A stretch of DNA of 64,000 bases from Tubiluchus corallicola (Eukaryota; Priapulida; Priapulimorpha; Priapulimorphida; Tubiluchidae), in NCBI GenBank assembly GCA_030141605.1, contig JAQGDQ010001077.1, forward strand, positions 1 to 64,000. The letters run 5' to 3'. Below are positions 1-12,387 of the stretch, one piece after another. A program made the position numbers and the translations under genes. The number at the start of each line of letters is the position of its first letter. Within the stretch, counting starts at the first letter, position 1. Below the pieces are notes generated by a model. It made no database searches and was not told where the DNA came from. It was given only the letters and a program-made list of their open reading frames with translations.

Positions 1-512
1 AGGTTATATAATGTAGCAGTATAATATATCAGTTTTTATGCACTTTACATATATAGTAAGAGGTTACCTTGTACAGAGTAAAGTAGTATAAAGTTGGTAG
101 TTAGTAGGCCACCTTAATTATTATTTACAAAGTTTAGTCTGCCCGATATTGATTTTTTTAAATCCATTGTTTCTGTTTATACCTAAGTCTTTTAGCTTGG
201 TCATGCCTAAGTCGTTTTGCGTCCATTTTCATATCCGTAAGTAGATGTAACTGAAACATCTTTCTGATTAGCTGAAATTCAGATCTGAGCAAGAATTTCG
301 TTCAAGGATTCAGCTTGTATACTGAATTGTTTTAATTTTCATAGTTAACTTTGGTTCCTAAACACTTCAAAATAATTTTGTTGCAATATAAGTAAATAAT
401 CTAGAATTTCTTACATCAAGTTTTTTGCAGTAGTAGTAACGTCGTCGTAGTAGTAGTAGTCGTCCGGTAACTGTGTTTAATCTTTCACGCAAAACTTTGA
501 TATCGTACACAT
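1..512. other. Unannotated AT-rich DNA
   Basis: No reading frame or RNA gene is recognised. A short imperfect GTA/GTC triplet run lies near 430-465. The stretch ends at the target-site duplication of the 5S-headed SINE. Confidence 0.5.
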
Positions 513-524
513 ATCCTTGAATTA
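513..524 (+). repeat. 5' target-site duplication of SINE copy 1
   Basis: The 12-base word ATCCTTGAATTA abuts the first base of the 5S-like head and recurs exactly at 1158-1169 directly after the SINE 3' end. Exact flanking duplication is the signature of target-primed reverse transcription. Its last A may also be the A of the 5S ACGGCC start. Confidence 0.85.
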
Positions 525-635
525 CGGCCATATCACGTTGAAAACACCGGTTCTCGTCTGATCACCGAAGTTAAACAACGTAGAGCCTGGTTAGTACTTG
601 GATGGGTGACCGCCTAGGAATACCAGGTGCTGTAG
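525..635 (+). promoter_or_regulatory. First 5S-derived pol III promoter head of SINE copy 1
   Basis: Box A-like AAGTTAAACAACG lies at 568-580 and box C-like GGTTAGTACTTGGATGGGTG begins at 589. Relative to typical animal 5S RNA it has A for G in AAACAACG and TAGAGCCTGG for TCGGGCCCGG. The next head shares these changes, so it is SINE-lineage sequence and not a functional 5S gene. Confidence 0.75.
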
Positions 636-728
636 AACACCGGTTCTCGTCTGATCACCGAAGTTAAACAACGTAGAGCCTGGTTAGTACTTGGATGGGT
701 GACCACCTAGGAATACGAGGTGCTGTAG
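636..728 (+). promoter_or_regulatory. Second, tandemly duplicated 5S head of SINE copy 1
   Basis: A 93-bp direct copy of 543-635 with two substitutions. It starts at AACACCGG and so lacks the first 18 or so bases of the 5S sequence, but it keeps box A (661 onward) and box C (682 onward). It is the head directly fused to the SINE body. Confidence 0.8.
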
Positions 729-1157
729 GCTTGCGGGATGCCCACACTATATCTCGACACTAGGCAGAGGAGCTGAACAAGCAGCCAACTGCTAGAGGGC
801 GGAGGAGGTCAAGTGACACAACGGCCATGTGTAGAGGAGTAAACCTTCCAAATCAGGAGTGGAGCCCCGAAGGCGGACCAGTCCAGCATGCTCACTGACT
901 CCGGCAGCTCCTGCAGCCAACCTGGTGCCAAACGTATCGCTCCGCTTTCCTTTGGACTACACCAGGGAGGAAGAGAGGGGGTTCCTGTTGTCTGGGCAAC
1001 TCAGGATCTCCATACACCTTGCCCAGGTGTGCGCCCGGGGAGACGTTCAAAGATCGGACTGCTGAGCCACTGTTGATGCTGCAGCTCCATCAATGTGATC
1101 AATAACTGACTCTCTTGGCACACATTCCATTGTCTTCCGAGACAGAAGGATGACAAC

Positions 1158-1169
1158 ATCCTTGAATTA
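1158..1169 (+). repeat. 3' target-site duplication of SINE copy 1
   Basis: Exact copy of the 12-base word at 513-524, directly after the GACAAC tail of the SINE. Confidence 0.85.
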
Positions 1170-1670
1170 TGAAATTATGAAATCTTCTTTGCAATGATTT
1201 GCTAGGCAATTTTTGTAGTCAGGTATTTTTTGTTTTCATTAACTAAGATGCACATTTTCTGGAATAAGTGACAAATCGTTACTAAACGTTCACGCATTTT
1301 TAATGTTTTTCCCATGATATTATAGTTATTCTGTGGGGTAGTGAGCAAGAGCTTGTGAGGCTTGGGCCAGAGAGGTGTGGTTTTGTTGTGGTGACTGCTA
1401 ATTTGTGTAACTATTTTTGACGAGCATCCATCTGTTACGAGCCACAGAAGCTGGTAGACTAACAAACCACCATGGCAAGTATCCTGTGATTGTAATGTGC
1501 TGCAGGATAGTCACATGAAGGAAAATAATGTGTTTTCCTATTTGTAAATTATTATCTTCATTTCTTTGCTGTTTGTTGTAAAGAACAGTTCACTAGCTGA
1601 CAAGACATAGAACATTTATTTGCTACAGTTAGTTTAACATCAAAAGTTTTTTAAATATTACGTAATTATA
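1170..1670. other. Unannotated DNA
   Basis: No gene or repeat recognised between the SINE and the LINE-like 3' hairpin at 1676. Confidence 0.4.
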
Positions 1671-2200
1671 ATCATGGAGCAGGGCAGGGAAGGACCATAG
1701 GGCCATCTAGTCTCCTGCCCTTTCTTATAAATAGAATAGTATATTAAAAAATAACAGTGATGCTGCAGATAACAAAAACAAAAACAAACAAGAAAAAATA
1801 ATAATAAAAACAGTGTAAATTTTACAATTTATCCAAAAAGAACTGTAAGCAAAAAATAATAAAGTTAGATACCTAAATCTAAACAAAACAATACAATTAT
1901 TCAGTAATTAGGATTATTATATGTAGTAGTTTCAAATGGGGTCTTATTAACAAGGGAATTTGACCAGGGTCAGTGAGTAAAGTTAAAAACTGAGAGTATG
2001 GAAAGACAAGAGGTGACGTCACTTTAAACAACAAACACACAGTATAGTAGACAAACGTTTTGACGTGTCTTTGTAATTTTGACTGCATACATACATTGTA
2101 CCAGTTCCTTCGTGACCTTGCCTTGTCATCACCTTTACTAGTTGGATATAGATTAGAAGCCAGCCCATTTCTTCCCTGTCCATTATGTGCAAGTAACCAC
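1671..2200 (-). mobile_element. LINE 3'-UTR-like fragment (minus strand)
   Basis: On the minus strand an A/T-rich untranslated-looking tract leads into a G/C-rich hairpin (1682-1720) and stops soon after. The hairpin has the architecture of the other minus-strand LINE tails at 15210, 18915 and 60528: an outer stem, a conserved CTAG/CTAA, then a small inner stem. No reverse-transcriptase residues are readable upstream, so assignment rests on the hairpin alone. The 101-codon minus frame here matches nothing I recognise. Confidence 0.4.
1676..1722 (-). other. LINE 3'-end hairpin 1
   Basis: GGGCAGGGA (1682-1690) can pair with TCTCCTGCCC (1711-1720). On the minus strand the 5' arm is followed by ACTAGA and a GGCC..GGTCC inner stem. 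Confidence 0.55.
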
Positions 2201-2426
2201 ATTTGAGTTGTCAGTTATTTTATGTTAGAGATAAATTATACATATAGTGCTGCGTTCACGTGCACGTGTAATTTTGTTTGAAAATCAAAAATTGAACAGC
2301 ATCGCTATCATTCAGTTTGCAGCTTGGCAGCGTGCTGGCAATTGCTGGTGCATGCCACTGAGATGGTTGAAAAGGTTTGAAATTAAAAAATGGCTTCAAA
2401 GTTTAAATCTGTCAAAATTGTAACTT

Positions 2427-3520
<1,094 letters not shown>

Positions 3521-4289
3521 CTTGAAACGAAGTACAACCGTACTTGAAACGAAGAACAACCATACTTGAAACGAGGTACAACCGTACTTGAAACGAGGTA
3601 CAACCGTACTTGAAACGAGGTACAACCGTACTTGAAACGAAGTACAACCGTACTTGAAACGAAGCACAACCATACTTGAAACGAGGTACAACCGTACTTG
3701 AAACGAGGTACGACCGTACTTGAAACGAGGTACGACCGTACTTGAAACGAGGTACAACCGTACTTGAAACGAAGTACGACCGTACTTGAAACGAGGTACG
3801 ACCGTACTTGAAACGAAGTACAACCGTATTTGAAACGAGGCACAACCGTACTTGAAACGAAGTACGACCGTACTTGAAACGAGGCACAACCGTACTTGAA
3901 ACGAGGCACAACCGTACTTGAAATGAAGTACGACCGTACTTGAAACGAAGTACAACCGTATTTGAAACGAGGCACAACCGTACTTGAAATGAAGTACAAC
4001 CGTACTTGAAACGAAGTACAACCGTACTTGAAACGAGGCACAACCGTACTTGAAACGAAGTACAACCGTATTTGAAACGAGGCACAACCGTACTTGAAAC
4101 GAGGCACAACCGTACTTGAAATGAAGTACGACCGTACTTGAAACGAAGTACAACCGTACTTGAAACGAAGAACAACCGTACTTGAAACGAAGTACAACCG
4201 TACTTGAAACGAGATACAAATGTACTTGAAACGAAGTACAACCATACTTGAAACGAAGTACAACCGTACTTGAAACGAAGTACAACCGT
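3521..4289. repeat. 22-bp minisatellite, about 35 copies
   Basis: Unit TACTTGAAACGAAGTACAAC plus CG, with A/G variation at GA(A/G)GTAC and T/C variation in TAC/CAC. Each unit holds the inverted repeat GTACTT-GAAACG-AAGTAC (6-bp stem, 6-nt loop). Because 22 is not a multiple of three, an uninterrupted minus-strand frame cycles through all three phases every 66 bp. The long frames of about 270-320 codons are repeat artefacts. Confidence 0.97.
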
Positions 4290-4990
4290 GCAAGCTACTT
4301 TTCCGTATTTAACTGGGGATCCTGGGGTTTCCCTTTGATCACGTCTAAGAGACCTGCTATAAAAGAGTGACTCGTGGCCCACTCATCCATGTTACACTCA
4401 AATTCAGAAATATCCACAATCACTCAACTCCATGCAGCCTACATTAAAAATGTTAATGTGAAGCGTTTCAAATATGTCGAGTCTGCTACTTTGCACACAT
4501 TTCCAGTTTTCCCCCAAATTGTTGTTTCGACATTTTCCCGAGCAGGAATAATGGTAGACATACAGCATGTTGCTTAATGGCGCGAGTAGACAAAGTCTTG
4601 TGATAAGAACTTCATAAATATTTGAAGACGACATTAAATTTATTGTCGGAAAAGCTTAAACGGAAAAATGCTATTATGGGCGGCACGTTCAGCAACTTGG
4701 CTGGTTGGAAATGCATGAGTTTGCGCTTGGATTATGCATGAAATTGCAGATTCGCATTGATTGTAAAATATGTTTTGGGAAATGCTTGACGAGCATTCAG
4801 AATTTTAGAGGCTGGGAACTGAATCCACTACTCGACGAACATTTGATTTAATAACCCAAGAACTAGAATTTTAAACGTGGTTTTCTCTTTTAAGTTACAA
4901 TAATCATAAATGGCTATTTTTTCATTAAAAGCGTGGCAATGTGTCCGCGATCTTCAAATTTACGGGCCTTCCAAATAACCCCACACGTTA
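4290..4990. other. Unannotated DNA
   Basis: No supported feature between the 22-bp array and the 5'-truncated LINE. Confidence 0.4.
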
Positions 4991-4994
4991 TTTA

Positions 4995-5680
4995 CATTTT
5001 GAAAGACCAATAAGAGTGTAACAACATAACAAATCACAAATCACTCATAACAAATCAAACCTCTGCAAAAGAGTTAAGAACAATGTTTAAAGTCCCAATT
5101 TTACATGCACATAAAGACTTCTACACAATCCTCTTTTTATATAAATACATCAACAATATTAACACGCCCTGCATCAAAAATAAGCTTCCACTCCTCTTGG
5201 AGCCAACATTAAATCCAAGAACACACAATATTAGACAAATACGCACTAATAAGAAATACGGCAGCAATTCTATCACTAAACAAGGAGTTCAACTTTGGAA
5301 TACCCTGCCATCAAATTTAAAACAAATCAAGTCTTTCGACGAATTCAAATCAAAATTAAAAATACATACGTTAAATCGTTTTGAAAACCCTACATACGTA
5401 AACGATAATATATATTCATCCGCAAATTTTATTTACCCACGTCCATTTTAAATTATATGCATATATTGTATATAGTCTATTATAATTTGCGTGTAACATT
5501 ATAATGTATATTTTGTTTTAAATTTTTGGCACAGTAGTTTTTAGTTTGCACTGGACGCATTTGCCTTTAACAGTTGTGTGAATTTTATTCTCATGCTGCG
5601 ATGTTCTTTTATGCTTTTATAGTTATGAATATCGATGGCAAATAAAGATTATTATATATTATATTATATAAGGTAGTAAG
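4995..5680 (+). mobile_element. 5'-truncated LINE, 3' end (family A, copy 1)
   Basis: The element begins inside the reverse-transcriptase ORF, carries the ORF2 C-terminus (5083-5451), a 3'-UTR of about 200 bp and an AT-rich tail (GATTATTATATATTATATT). A second copy at 61713-62075 matches from about 5308 to the tail with roughly ten substitutions in 350 bp. A more diverged inverted copy lies at 45953-46110, sharing the words for GCACTGGACGCATTTGCC and GACAAATAAAGATTATTAT. Severe 5' truncation is typical of LINEs. No clear TSD was found. Confidence 0.85.
4998..5451 (+). pseudogene. LINE ORF2 C-terminal fragment (CR1/L2-like)
   Basis: The frame reads back without a stop from Met5083 for at least about 20 codons (...NQTSAKELRT), so the Met is internal and not a start. 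Landmarks of the C-terminal tail of CR1/L2-type non-LTR reverse transcriptases are visible: an RQIRTNKKYGSNSI stretch, then GVQLWNTLPSNLKQIKSFDE, FKSKLKIHTL and a stop at 5449-5451. The palm-domain catalytic motifs are absent because the element is 5'-truncated. When intact, such a protein nicks DNA and reverse-transcribes its own mRNA; this remnant cannot. Clade assignment rests on the F/LWNxLP..FK..LK signature and is tentative. Confidence 0.8.
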
Positions 5681-6691
5681 CAGCTCGAAACGTATGAAAA
5701 TGGTTTCGTTGGTGTTTTTGTTTTCAGTTATACTGTGGTACCGAAGCAATAAAACTATGATTTATGTTTGACTCAGTCTTCGTCAAAGGTCAAATATTAT
5801 TTTTAATCCGAGTTTTACCAGTGTGGAATTCCCAAAACGCCGCAACTGTAAAAACAAGGCTAGAATGCAGAATGTCGTTATGACGATTATACGGCTTGAA
5901 GCCATATTTTCATTGAAAAGCTACAGAACCATTCCAAGCGAGGAATATGGTTTGGCAAACGTGCATCCACAAGAAAAAAACGAACAACATCAGCTTTGAA
6001 TGCTTCGCCTAAACCTGCGTAATTTTGCTGTTTAGCGTTTTTCATGTGGTATTTTTGGTAGCTTTCGTATTATCTACATTGTTGTTACATTGTTCCTTTC
6101 ACCTGTGTATTCTGTGCATTAAATGCATCAATTTAGAATGGCAAATCTTGCACTACAAATTTCTCACTTCCTCTTACCGGGTGGCTTCATCTGAAAGGCT
6201 TCACAAACATTGGAAATGGCACGACGCCAACTCTCCGCGTTCGCGAAAAGATGTTCCCCGGAGAGTTTGTTGGATCTTTTCATCCGGACGGGTGCTGCTG
6301 GCTAAAAGCTTCTGTAGAGAGATTTTTTTCTCCGCTAAACACGAATCAGGTCGATACGTGTGTTTATAGCGTGTATCAACTGTATTGTGTCACTGTTTCA
6401 GTAACAAAAGGTCACATTTATTGCCTGCGCGGGCAGTGACAATCGGCCAGCATTTATAGAAGCCGTCATGTATGCTAGTATCGCTGTTGACTTCTGTTCA
6501 TTAATGAGCCCTTTTGTACGGGCTGGCTGACTTGCTTTTGTCAATGTTTACCAGATCATCGGTAATTTCCGTTGCCTCCGAGGCAAGCTGCTGCTAATAT
6601 TTGCCATATTCTGTGCACACAACGGTGGGACGGCAAGCATCTTTGTTGGGAGGACCTGAAGAATTTTACTGGTGAATGCTGACTACCACAG
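5681..6691. other. Unannotated DNA
   Basis: No supported gene. A 114-codon plus frame at 6025-6369 starts with a hydrophobic stretch (VFHVVFLVAFVLSTLLLHCS), but I recognise no family and see no splice or codon evidence, so it is not called. Confidence 0.4.
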
Positions 6692-6692
6692 A

Positions 6693-7579
6693 GTTGGTGT
6701 GATTCACTCACTTGTGTCATAAAAACTCACGCCTCACACAATGCTGCTGCTGTTTCTAATTCTTGACCATACAGTTGATGTGATTCACTCGCTTGTGTCA
6801 TAAAAACTCACGCCTCACACAATGCTGCTGCTGTTTCTAATTCTTGACCATACAGTTGATGTGATTCACTCGCTTGTGTCATAAAAACTCACGCCTCACA
6901 CAATGCTGCTGCTGTTTCTAATTCTTGACCATACAGTTGATGTGATTCACTCGCTTGTGTCATAAAAACTCACGCCTCACACAATGCTGCTGCTGTTTCT
7001 AATTCTTGACCATACAGTTGATGTGATTTACTCGCTTGTGTCATAAAAACTCACGCCTCACACAATGCTGCTGCTGTTTCTAATTCTTGACCAAAAAGTT
7101 GATGTGATTTACTCACTTGTGTCTTAAAAACTCACACCTCACAAAATGCTGCTGCTGTTTCTAATTCTTGACCAAAAAGTTGATGTGATTTACTCACTTG
7201 TGTCATAAAAACTCACGCCTCACAAAATGCTACTGCTGTTTCTAATTCTTGACCACAAAGTTGATGTGATTCACTCACTTGTGTCTTAAAAACTCACGCC
7301 TCACAAAATTCTGCTGCTGTTTCTAATTCTTGACCACACAGTTGATGTGATTTACTCACTTGTGTCATAAAAACTCACGTCTCACAAAATTCTGCTGCTG
7401 TTTCTAATTCTTGACCACAAAGTTGATGTGATTCACTCACTTGTGTCATAAAAACTCACGTCTCACAAAATGCTGCTGCTGTTTCTAATTCTTGACCAAA
7501 AAGTTGATGTGATTCACTCACTTGTGTCTTAAAAACTCACGTCTCACAAAATGCTGCTGCTGTTTCTAATTCTTGACCA
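6693..7579. repeat. 81-bp minisatellite, about 11 copies
   Basis: The unit runs from GTTGATGTGATTCACTC through TCATAAAAACTCACGCCTCA, GCTGCTGCTGTTTC and AATTCTTGACCA. The first five copies are almost identical (CACACAATG, CGCTTGTGTC); the later six form a second subgroup (ACAAAATG, CACTTGTGTC, sometimes TCTTAAAAA), so two blocks amplified separately. Confidence 0.97.
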
Positions 7580-8350
7580 ACTGTCTGACCGACTCACAAA
7601 CAACTGTAATCAGCTGACCATTGACGACTATTTGCTCTGACTGACAGACAGAAGAACTGACAGACAGACTTGTTCGAGTGATTATTCGGATGTTTGATTT
7701 TACCTGTCCAACTATGCAGCCAACAAATCATCCACTCAAAAGATTAATCGACTGACAGGCAAACCAACCAATAAATGTATTAATCAGCCATCCATCTTTG
7801 CCCGGTAGTCACGCAGCCAATCAAAATTGAAATTAGTAATGGCATGGTAAGGCGGACTGATTTTTGGTTTCCATGGTAATTACTTTAATTAGCGGACCTA
7901 GAAACGTATAAAAAATCTTGCAGTGTATTCCATGGGAGAAAATCCCATGTTTTTATTTGTCCTTTATTACACCATAGAATTCCGAATCCTTACCCACTTA
8001 TTTGAACTATTTACTGATTGTACCAATTTACGTACCAATAAAATTTTCATTTCCTGCATTTATTGTTGATTAAGATTTTAGAATTACCATCAGTCTTGCA
8101 GTTAAACAACTTCGGGCAATTTGCGCAGCGTTTAACGACAAAAAAACCTTTTATAGTCTTTGCCAAGTTTTTCTTTCATCCCGAATACGGGAGAATACTA
8201 ACGTGTCGTAAAACAACGTTTCAAATTCTAACGAGTTACTTCCTTGCATTCTTTGGGTATTTCCTTGTTCACAAATGTTTAAGCTAATTCAAGCCGAACT
8301 GAAATTATTGTCTTGTGTATGTAAATGTAAAAAAATTGTATTTACATGCA
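7580..8350. other. Unannotated DNA with GACA-rich lead
   Basis: 7585-7670 is rich in CTGA/GACAGACAG words, a degenerate tetranucleotide tract. Nothing else is recognised. Confidence 0.4.
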
Positions 8351-8402
8351 ACTAGTAGTAGTTGTAGTAGTTGTAGTAGTTGTAGTAGTAGTTGTAGTAG
8401 TT

Positions 8403-8493
<91 letters not shown>

Positions 8494-8537
8494 CAGTTGT
8501 AGTAGCAGGTGTAGTAGTAGTTGTAGTAGTAGTTGTT

Positions 8538-8603
<66 letters not shown>

Positions 8604-8627
8604 ATTATTATTATTATTATTATTATG
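8351..8627. repeat. (TAG)n microsatellite with (TTA)n end
   Basis: GTA/TAG trinucleotide, interrupted at 8350-8410 and 8493-8540 by TTG and CAG-type variants, ending in a pure TTA run (8603-8627). Frames of poly-Ser, poly-Val or poly-Tyr are artefacts. Confidence 0.97.
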
Positions 8628-9126
8628 GTAAGTGCTGGTAAGGCCTACCTTACGAAATCCTAAGAAGTGCAAATATTGTACACGTATAGTATAAGTTATT
8701 TTGCGTAGTTCACACGTGCTAAATATGAGTAATTTTCTTTGCATGCATTTGTCTTTTGGTGTACTTTTTCCGAGGCTGTCTGTAATCTTTTGCCTTATAC
8801 GGAATTCATTTGAAAGAATTTTTGAAGGATTTTGAAAAGTTGAATCTCTCGGTGTGGACAGAACGATGTGACACGTTTATTCTATGTTGTCTTCAAGATG
8901 CAAGATTGTAAGATTAAGATATTCAAGATTAAATTTGTGTACATGATCCGTTTATTTCAGGCATAATTCACTGGGTCTGTTTTTTAAATTTACGTTTAGA
9001 AGAATAAACGAGAGATGCCGCTAGCCTCAGACATCAGTTTTTCAGTTGTTATTTAGGTTGTTAAGCATTCCAGTAATTGGAAAAGTTTTAATATTGGCAC
9101 GAAAACACGTTTTTTTAAAGGAGCAA
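8628..9126. other. Unannotated DNA
   Basis: No supported feature. Confidence 0.4.
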
Positions 9127-9205
9127 CGCCAACAATTCGACTTTTTTCCAGATAATTATTCATAAGGCCAACAATTCCACTTTTTTCCAGATAATTATTC
9201 ATTTG
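9127..9205. repeat. Short tandem duplication, about 41 bp x2
   Basis: GCCAACAATTC(G/C)ACTTTT followed by TTCCAGATAATTATTCAT occurs twice, separated by only a few bases, with one clear mismatch. Confidence 0.85.
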
Positions 9206-9662
9206 CTCGTATTTGTATCTTAGAAGGAAAATTCATCTTTGGATGACAACCCCATTCATTCTAGCAATTCATTGTTTGGTTTCTGCAGTTTTTTGAACAT
9301 TTTTGAGCAGAAAATGACTATAGTTTGCTTCACACGAAGGCAACCCACGCCTTCCAATTAGTCTTAATGAAAAACTTAATAAACCGCGTAATTGATGCGC
9401 TCCTGCTAGGTTTATCTTCTGATCTTGCCTAATTAACCTATGCTGCAAAATAAGAAATGGTGGTTTATTGCTTCCCACCTCCGATTACCATATAGTCATT
9501 TAGTATAACTTCAACAGGAGTGGTGGGTTTATAGACAACAGAAACAAATGCTTTTACCGACAGTACAGACGAGTCTTTAGTTGAATTAGCAGTTAGCTAA
9601 TGCTTTGTTCACTTTTTTCTTCGAAAATCCGCGGGTCACGACGGTGTGAGGGTTTTTTAAAC

Positions 9663-10300
9663 TTAAAGGAAAGGTCAACACTTCTAGGAGGTTAGGCTTA
9701 TTTCTGTGTTTGCGAAAAATGCTCGAAGAATTTAGTAATACAACTTCAATAAGCGCCTCGTGTAATTAGTAAAATCACTTTAAACTCACGATCACTTCAT
9801 GTTTGCTTGCTCCCATTTTCAATGCCCATTCTTCTTCCAATGACGTCATTCGTCTTGAAGAACAGTAACGCACTGTCAATCTTCACTAAAAGTACAATAA
9901 GTTTCTTCAAAAGAATTAGGCAGCTAATTTTTTAATATCGATGCGTGAACATTAGGTGAGCTGCAGAAGTTTGTATTAGTTTAAGCAGCGCGCGCTTACG
10001 GAAAGCCACGACGCGCTTACGAAAAGTCACGAACTCTCACAGTTACGTCATGATTTTTAAGTGAATGGCGGCAACCACCACGTCTGAAAATTTCTATTTA
10101 GATGTTCCATATTTTAAATCTATGCTTTATTTTCAGTTCTTTGCAAATTTCTTTGTTATAGTTTTCTAAGTTTAAGTGATAACAGTAGAATGAACCCAAC
10201 GTACTGAGTGACTTGTGCTTTCCTTTAGCACACCACAAACAGTTTAAGTGATAACAGTTAAATAAACCCAACGTACTGAGTGACTTGTTCTTTCGTTTAA
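9663..10300 (+). mobile_element. TTAA-flanked MITE, family T, copy A
   Basis: Begins TTAA-AGGAAAGGTCAACAC and ends GTGACTTGTTCTTTCGT-TTAA. The mirrored AGGAAAGG is best seen by comparing ends across copies A, B (12042-12387) and C (55101-56207). The interior shares GGAGGTTAGGCTTATTT, AAGCGCCTCGTG, TTCTTCTTCCAATGACGTCA and GTTTAAGTGATAACAGT with those copies. The last 75 bp or so are duplicated inside this copy (10168-10224 and 10239-10300), so it has two right ends. There is no coding capacity, so it is non-autonomous. A TTAA target is known for piggyBac and Kolobok-type transposons; which one is undecided. Confidence 0.75.
9841..9848. promoter_or_regulatory. CRE-like palindrome in MITE copy A
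   Basis: TGACGTCA, in the same context (CAATGACGTCATTCGTCTTG) as in copy B at 12208. Function is not shown. Confidence 0.35.
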
Positions 10301-12041
10301 AATGTGTTTTAAACCCGTGTTTAATCCGCACTAGTCGCATAAAGGCGACGGACGGACGGCAGTTTGATTATAACCCACAATCGTCAAAATTTTAGAGAAA
10401 TTGTTTCAGAAGCTGAATGCTTCGCGAAACCACAATTTTTAAAAGTGCACATCTGTTCGCATCGCTACCCCATGTCTTAGCCACTTTGTGCAAGCTTTCG
10501 GGTGGTATATAATGAGATTTTCTGATTGTGATGCCCGTACAGAGTATTGAAGTTATTGAAACACGCACGCTTATTGCCAGTAATAGATTATTTAGATGCA
10601 CCTGTACAGGTGAATTTACCTCGAACCGGTTTTCCATGAGCATATCGCGAATCGATACGCTTTTGGTCACCTTGCATGTTTGTATCTGTCGCTGGGCTCC
10701 ATTGATTTGTATACCTGATAACTGAGAACGCGTGCACCTGTGTAGATTCTTAACGAACAACGACAACGGTTTGCCAAAGTACTTCTTCAGGTGGGTTAAT
10801 TCGCCCTACAAAGTGGTGAAACGGAATCGTACGAATCATTTGATCTTTTCCATGCTCAAATTAAACCCGGTTTTTCCACGCGCGACACGATCAAAGTGTC
10901 ATTAACTTTTGCCTTGCTTCAGCAATTACCTTTCTCGACAACGTCTGTCGACTAACGATTTTTTAAACACGTTGCTTTTGCACCTTTTCAATGTACTTTG
11001 ACTTGTTAAATTTTTAATGTGCCTTGGGCCAACGGGAGGTCATGTTGGCGTTTTATGCGGGGAGCAATCACTTATTACTAAGTGCACGGTGGCGTTAGCG
11101 AACTGAACCCGTGTCACCTAGCTGCTCTCCATTTTAAATGGCTTCTTCTTGGCAAAGTTACACAGTCGCCTGCTTGACATGCCCAATACAGGATGTAGGC
11201 AGGGCTGCTACCCCGTCATTAAACCAATTCAGGAGTCAAGAACTAGCTAGGGGGCCTGTAAGCTCCCCCAGTGGTGCTTGGGGCCCGGAAGTCATACATG
11301 TTAGACGTTTTATGAACTCTTTCTTAGAAACTAAACTCACGAGATTCAAACTAGAAAGTGGTACAAATTGTTGATTTTACATTCCAAAAAGTCCTAAAAG
11401 TCTAAAACTTACAAAAGTGCAAGCACTGTACATCAGTTTCTTCCCACTCACATTCCTCATTGAGAAGAAACCATTTTTTAGGTTTCTGGAATCGGGTTTA
11501 GCAATCAAATTATTAAACATTTTATGTTACGTGAATTAAAGCTAAAACTGGAGAATACTCGATTGGCACCACTTGTCACTGCAGCAAAAAATCTTGAGAA
11601 ACGTGGTCGGGGTGAAATGATGAAGCTATGCAACCGATTAAAATTAATTTAACAAGTTTACTGTTACCTTAATTAACAGACTCAGCTGCTTTTCGACTTA
11701 ATCTTTTGCAAAGTCTCAATAGCAGGCAAGTTCTATTTCCGTTTTTCCACTTAAATTTAAATGTGATGGTCAAAATCAGCAGATTTCAAAAATTTTCAAA
11801 AATCCGACCGAACTACGAATCTATGGCTGAATTTCAGGAGACTTCTAGATGTAGATCGCCTTCTTGTTTTTCTAGTAACGCGTGTTTCTCTGTTTCCTAG
11901 TAACACTTACAATGAATATTATACTTCTAGCACCTTTACATCTGCCGCACGTTCACTACTCGTCGGTGCTTTCAAGTGCTTTTCAGCAATGCTTGAGTGT
12001 GTTTTACCTTTTTTGTGTAGCAGTGTGTTTGCCCTTTGTGC
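10301..12041. other. Unannotated DNA
   Basis: No gene supported. 11040-11380 is richer in G+C with a 78-codon frame that I do not recognise. Small frames elsewhere look random. Confidence 0.4.
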
Positions 12042-12387
12042 TTAAAGGAAAGGCCAAGCTTTCTAGGAGGTTACGCTTATTTGAATGTTTGAAGGATTTA
12101 GCATTAAAACTGTAATAAGCGCCTCGTTGTAATTAGGGAGATCACTTTAAAGTCGCGATCACTTCCTGCTTAGTCGTTCCCATTTTCAGTGTCATTTCTT
12201 CTTCCAATGACGTCATTCGTCTTGATTCTTTTGAAGAAAGTTAGCGCGCTGTCAATCGTCACCAAAAGTTTAATAAGTTTTTACAAAAAATTAAATACCC
12301 GGTAGCTAATTTTGTAATTCTTTTGTAAGTCTAAGTATTAACAGAAAAATAAACACAACATACTGAGTGACCCGTTCTTTGCCTTAA
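12042..12387 (+). mobile_element. TTAA-flanked MITE, family T, copy B
   Basis: Compact 346-bp copy. It starts TTAA-AGGAAAGGCCAAGC, ends CCGTTCTTTGCC-TTAA, and carries CAATGACGTCATTCGTCTTG and ACATACTGAGTGACCCG. It aligns with copy A across its whole length without the duplicated right end, so it may represent the basic form. Confidence 0.78.
12208..12215. promoter_or_regulatory. CRE-like palindrome in MITE copy B
   Basis: TGACGTCA at the homologous position to the site in copy A. Confidence 0.35.

Larger units (their letters stand above)
525..1157 (+). mobile_element. 5S rRNA-headed SINE, copy 1, with duplicated head
   Basis: A complete SINE. The 5' part is clearly 5S rRNA-like, with ACGGCCAT, CACCGGTTCTCGTCTGATCA, box A-like and box C-like motifs. 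A body of about 430 bp follows and ends GACAGAAGGATGACAAC. A second copy at 47911-48437 shares the body almost base for base, so this is a family and not a chance 5S insertion. The 5S-like segment 543-635 is repeated in tandem at 636-728 (93 bp, two mismatches), giving two internal promoter modules. The element is bounded by a perfect 12-bp TSD. 5S-headed SINEs use RNA polymerase III internal promoters and borrow LINE enzymes; the partner LINE cannot be named here. The tail resembles SINE 3' ends in other invertebrates, but I cannot assign the central domain with certainty. Frames inside it are not genes. Confidence 0.9.

Noticed and set aside
525-728. Two functional 5S rRNA genes
   Set aside because: Both heads share non-5S substitutions, the first 5S bases are missing in the second, the sequence runs straight into a SINE body, and a TSD encloses the whole.
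6025-6369. 114-codon frame with hydrophobic N-terminus
   Set aside because: No homology recognised, no splice signals or codon pattern supporting it.
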